In this document: positions 31,706 to 32,340 of the stretch, one piece after another
Layout of the letters: each line of letters begins with the position of its first letter
How positions within the stretch are numbered: position 1 is the first letter of the stretch
Assembly: GCA_012837615.1 (NCBI GenBank)
Contig: DUQX01000071.1
Location: 1 to 32,340, forward strand
DNA length: 32,340 nucleotides
Origin: Bacillota bacterium
Lineage (GTDB): Bacteria > Bacillota > Dethiobacteria > DTU022 > UBA8154
Direction: 5' to 3'
Notes under the pieces: generated by a model
The model's input: the letters and a program-made list of their open reading frames with translations, nothing else
Database searches by the model: none
What the model was told of the DNA's origin: nothing
Made by a program: the position numbers and the translations under genes

Positions 31706-32340
31706 CTAAAAATATGTGCTAGAAATAAGATAAAAAAAGAGGAAAAACAGAGGAACGGCAGCTATGGCCAGTTTATCTTTTCTCGACAAAATCTGAGAAT
31801 GCAGATATGTTCTGGCGGTATAGAGGCCAAAAGCACGGCTCTCCATAGAAATGGTCAGAAAATCCACCTTGCTCAAGGCCGAGATCACCAGAGGAACCAA
31901 AAGGTACCTCACCGCCCTGATCAAATTACGCGGCGAAAGCCCCTCCAGCTCAATCCCCTTGGCCATCTGTGCATTTTTCACCTGTTCCAGCTCCAGGTGG
32001 AAAATGGGAATAAAGCGTAGGGCAGTAATAAGCATAAAACCAAACCTGTACGGCAGCCCGGCCTGCATCAGGGCATAGGCAAGCCTGTTCGGATCCGTGG
32101 TAGCCACAAAAAGATAACTGGAGCCGATAATATTAATAAAACGCAGCATCATGCTCAACCCGCCCAGGAATCCTTCAGACCAAATCGAGAAGCACACGGG
32201 GCCCAGAGATAGCTGCCAGAGCAAAGCACCTTTTTTTACCGCTAAAACCTGGACGAAGAAAATAAAAAAGCCGAAAACGAGTATAAAACGCAGCTTGCGT
32301 GAAAAAAAGGCCAGGCCTAACCCTGCCAGGCCATAAAAAA
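31706..32340 (-). CDS. ECF transporter T component (EcfT/CbiQ-like), 5' end missing
   Basis: This is the membrane coupling subunit of energy-coupling-factor ABC importers. The frame is open to the window edge, so the ORF-track start (TTG 32224) is internal: the extra 38 codons read LAGLGLAFFSRKLRFILVF and continue the hydrophobic N-terminal region. Several membrane segments are visible (LVFGFFIFFVQVL; FGFMLITALRFIPIF; AAVPLFFLFFYLISSTYF). The two family signature motifs appear as NAQMAKGIELEG and SMESRAFGLYTART (the A-R-G-type motifs that contact the ATPases). The ATPase and substrate-binding subunits are not in the window, so the substrate is unknown; the Mo/W cluster next door is suggestive only. 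Confidence 0.88.
   Translation of the reverse strand, partial: FYGLAGLGLAFFSRKLRFILVFGFFIFFVQVLAVKKGALLWQLSLGPVCFSIWSEGFLGGLSMMLRFINIIGSSYLFVATTDPNRLAYALMQAGLPYRFGFMLITALRFIPIFHLELEQVKNAQMAKGIELEGLSPRNLIRAVRYLLVPLVISALSKVDFLTISMESRAFGLYTARTYLHSQILSRKDKLAIAAVPLFFLFFYLISSTYF

Overview
The window looks like a chromosome segment from an anaerobic Clostridia-type Firmicute, probably of the Peptococcaceae/Thermoanaerobacterales kind. The evidence is a T-box leader, strong AGGAGG-type ribosome sites, frequent TTG/GTG starts, sigma-A promoters with 17-bp spacers, a GerMN-domain lipoprotein and a molybdenum/tungsten enzyme cluster. The species cannot be fixed from the sequence alone. Almost every gene lies on the minus strand, so transcription runs from high to low coordinates. 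Only the small mop gene is on the plus strand.

Region 1 (1-3480), translation: argS and serS are followed by tRNA-Ser(UGA), tRNA-Ser(GCU) and a partial tRNA-Arg(ACG), so two synthetases sit next to cognate tRNAs. The tRNAs have their own strong promoter.

Region 2 (3600-13403), housekeeping: a lipoprotein joining a beta-propeller-like region to two GerMN domains; a histidine kinase/response regulator pair; a family 4 Fe-S uracil-DNA glycosylase; pdxS without an adjacent pdxT; D-Ala-D-Ala ligase; and an EF-G-like GTPase. Short palindromic and low-complexity repeats lie between some of these genes.

Region 3 (13484-20717), branched-chain amino acids: a consensus promoter and a T-box leader (specifier probably GUC, valine) precede ilvE-ilvD-ilvB-ilvN. 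An internal terminator-like hairpin separates these from leuC-leuD. ilvC, leuA and leuB are not in the window.

Region 4 (20718-32340), molybdenum/tungsten: a repeat-rich gap, then mop (molbindin), a molybdopterin-binding MoeA/MogA-like protein, a truncated aldehyde-oxidoreductase-like Fe-S protein, moeA, an orphan DMSO-reductase-family oxidoreductase, a ModE-type DNA-binding protein lacking a molybdate domain, an FmdE-family protein, modD, an APH-like kinase of unknown role, and an ECF-transporter T-component cut by the window edge.

The most interesting signal is regulatory. ModE-like inverted half-sites (CGYTATG-N10-CATARCG) recur at the promoters of the MoeA-like gene, the truncated aldehyde-oxidoreductase-like gene and modD. 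A related but distinct palindrome (CATTATG-n-CAAATTTG-n-CATAATG) overlaps two further promoters: that of the orphan oxidoreductase and that of a roughly 0.5-kb leader ahead of the kinase gene. That leader contains a structured element resembling the Moco riboswitch. Together these suggest a local Mo/W regulon in which sensing is split between a ModE-like repressor, a separate molbindin and possibly an RNA element.
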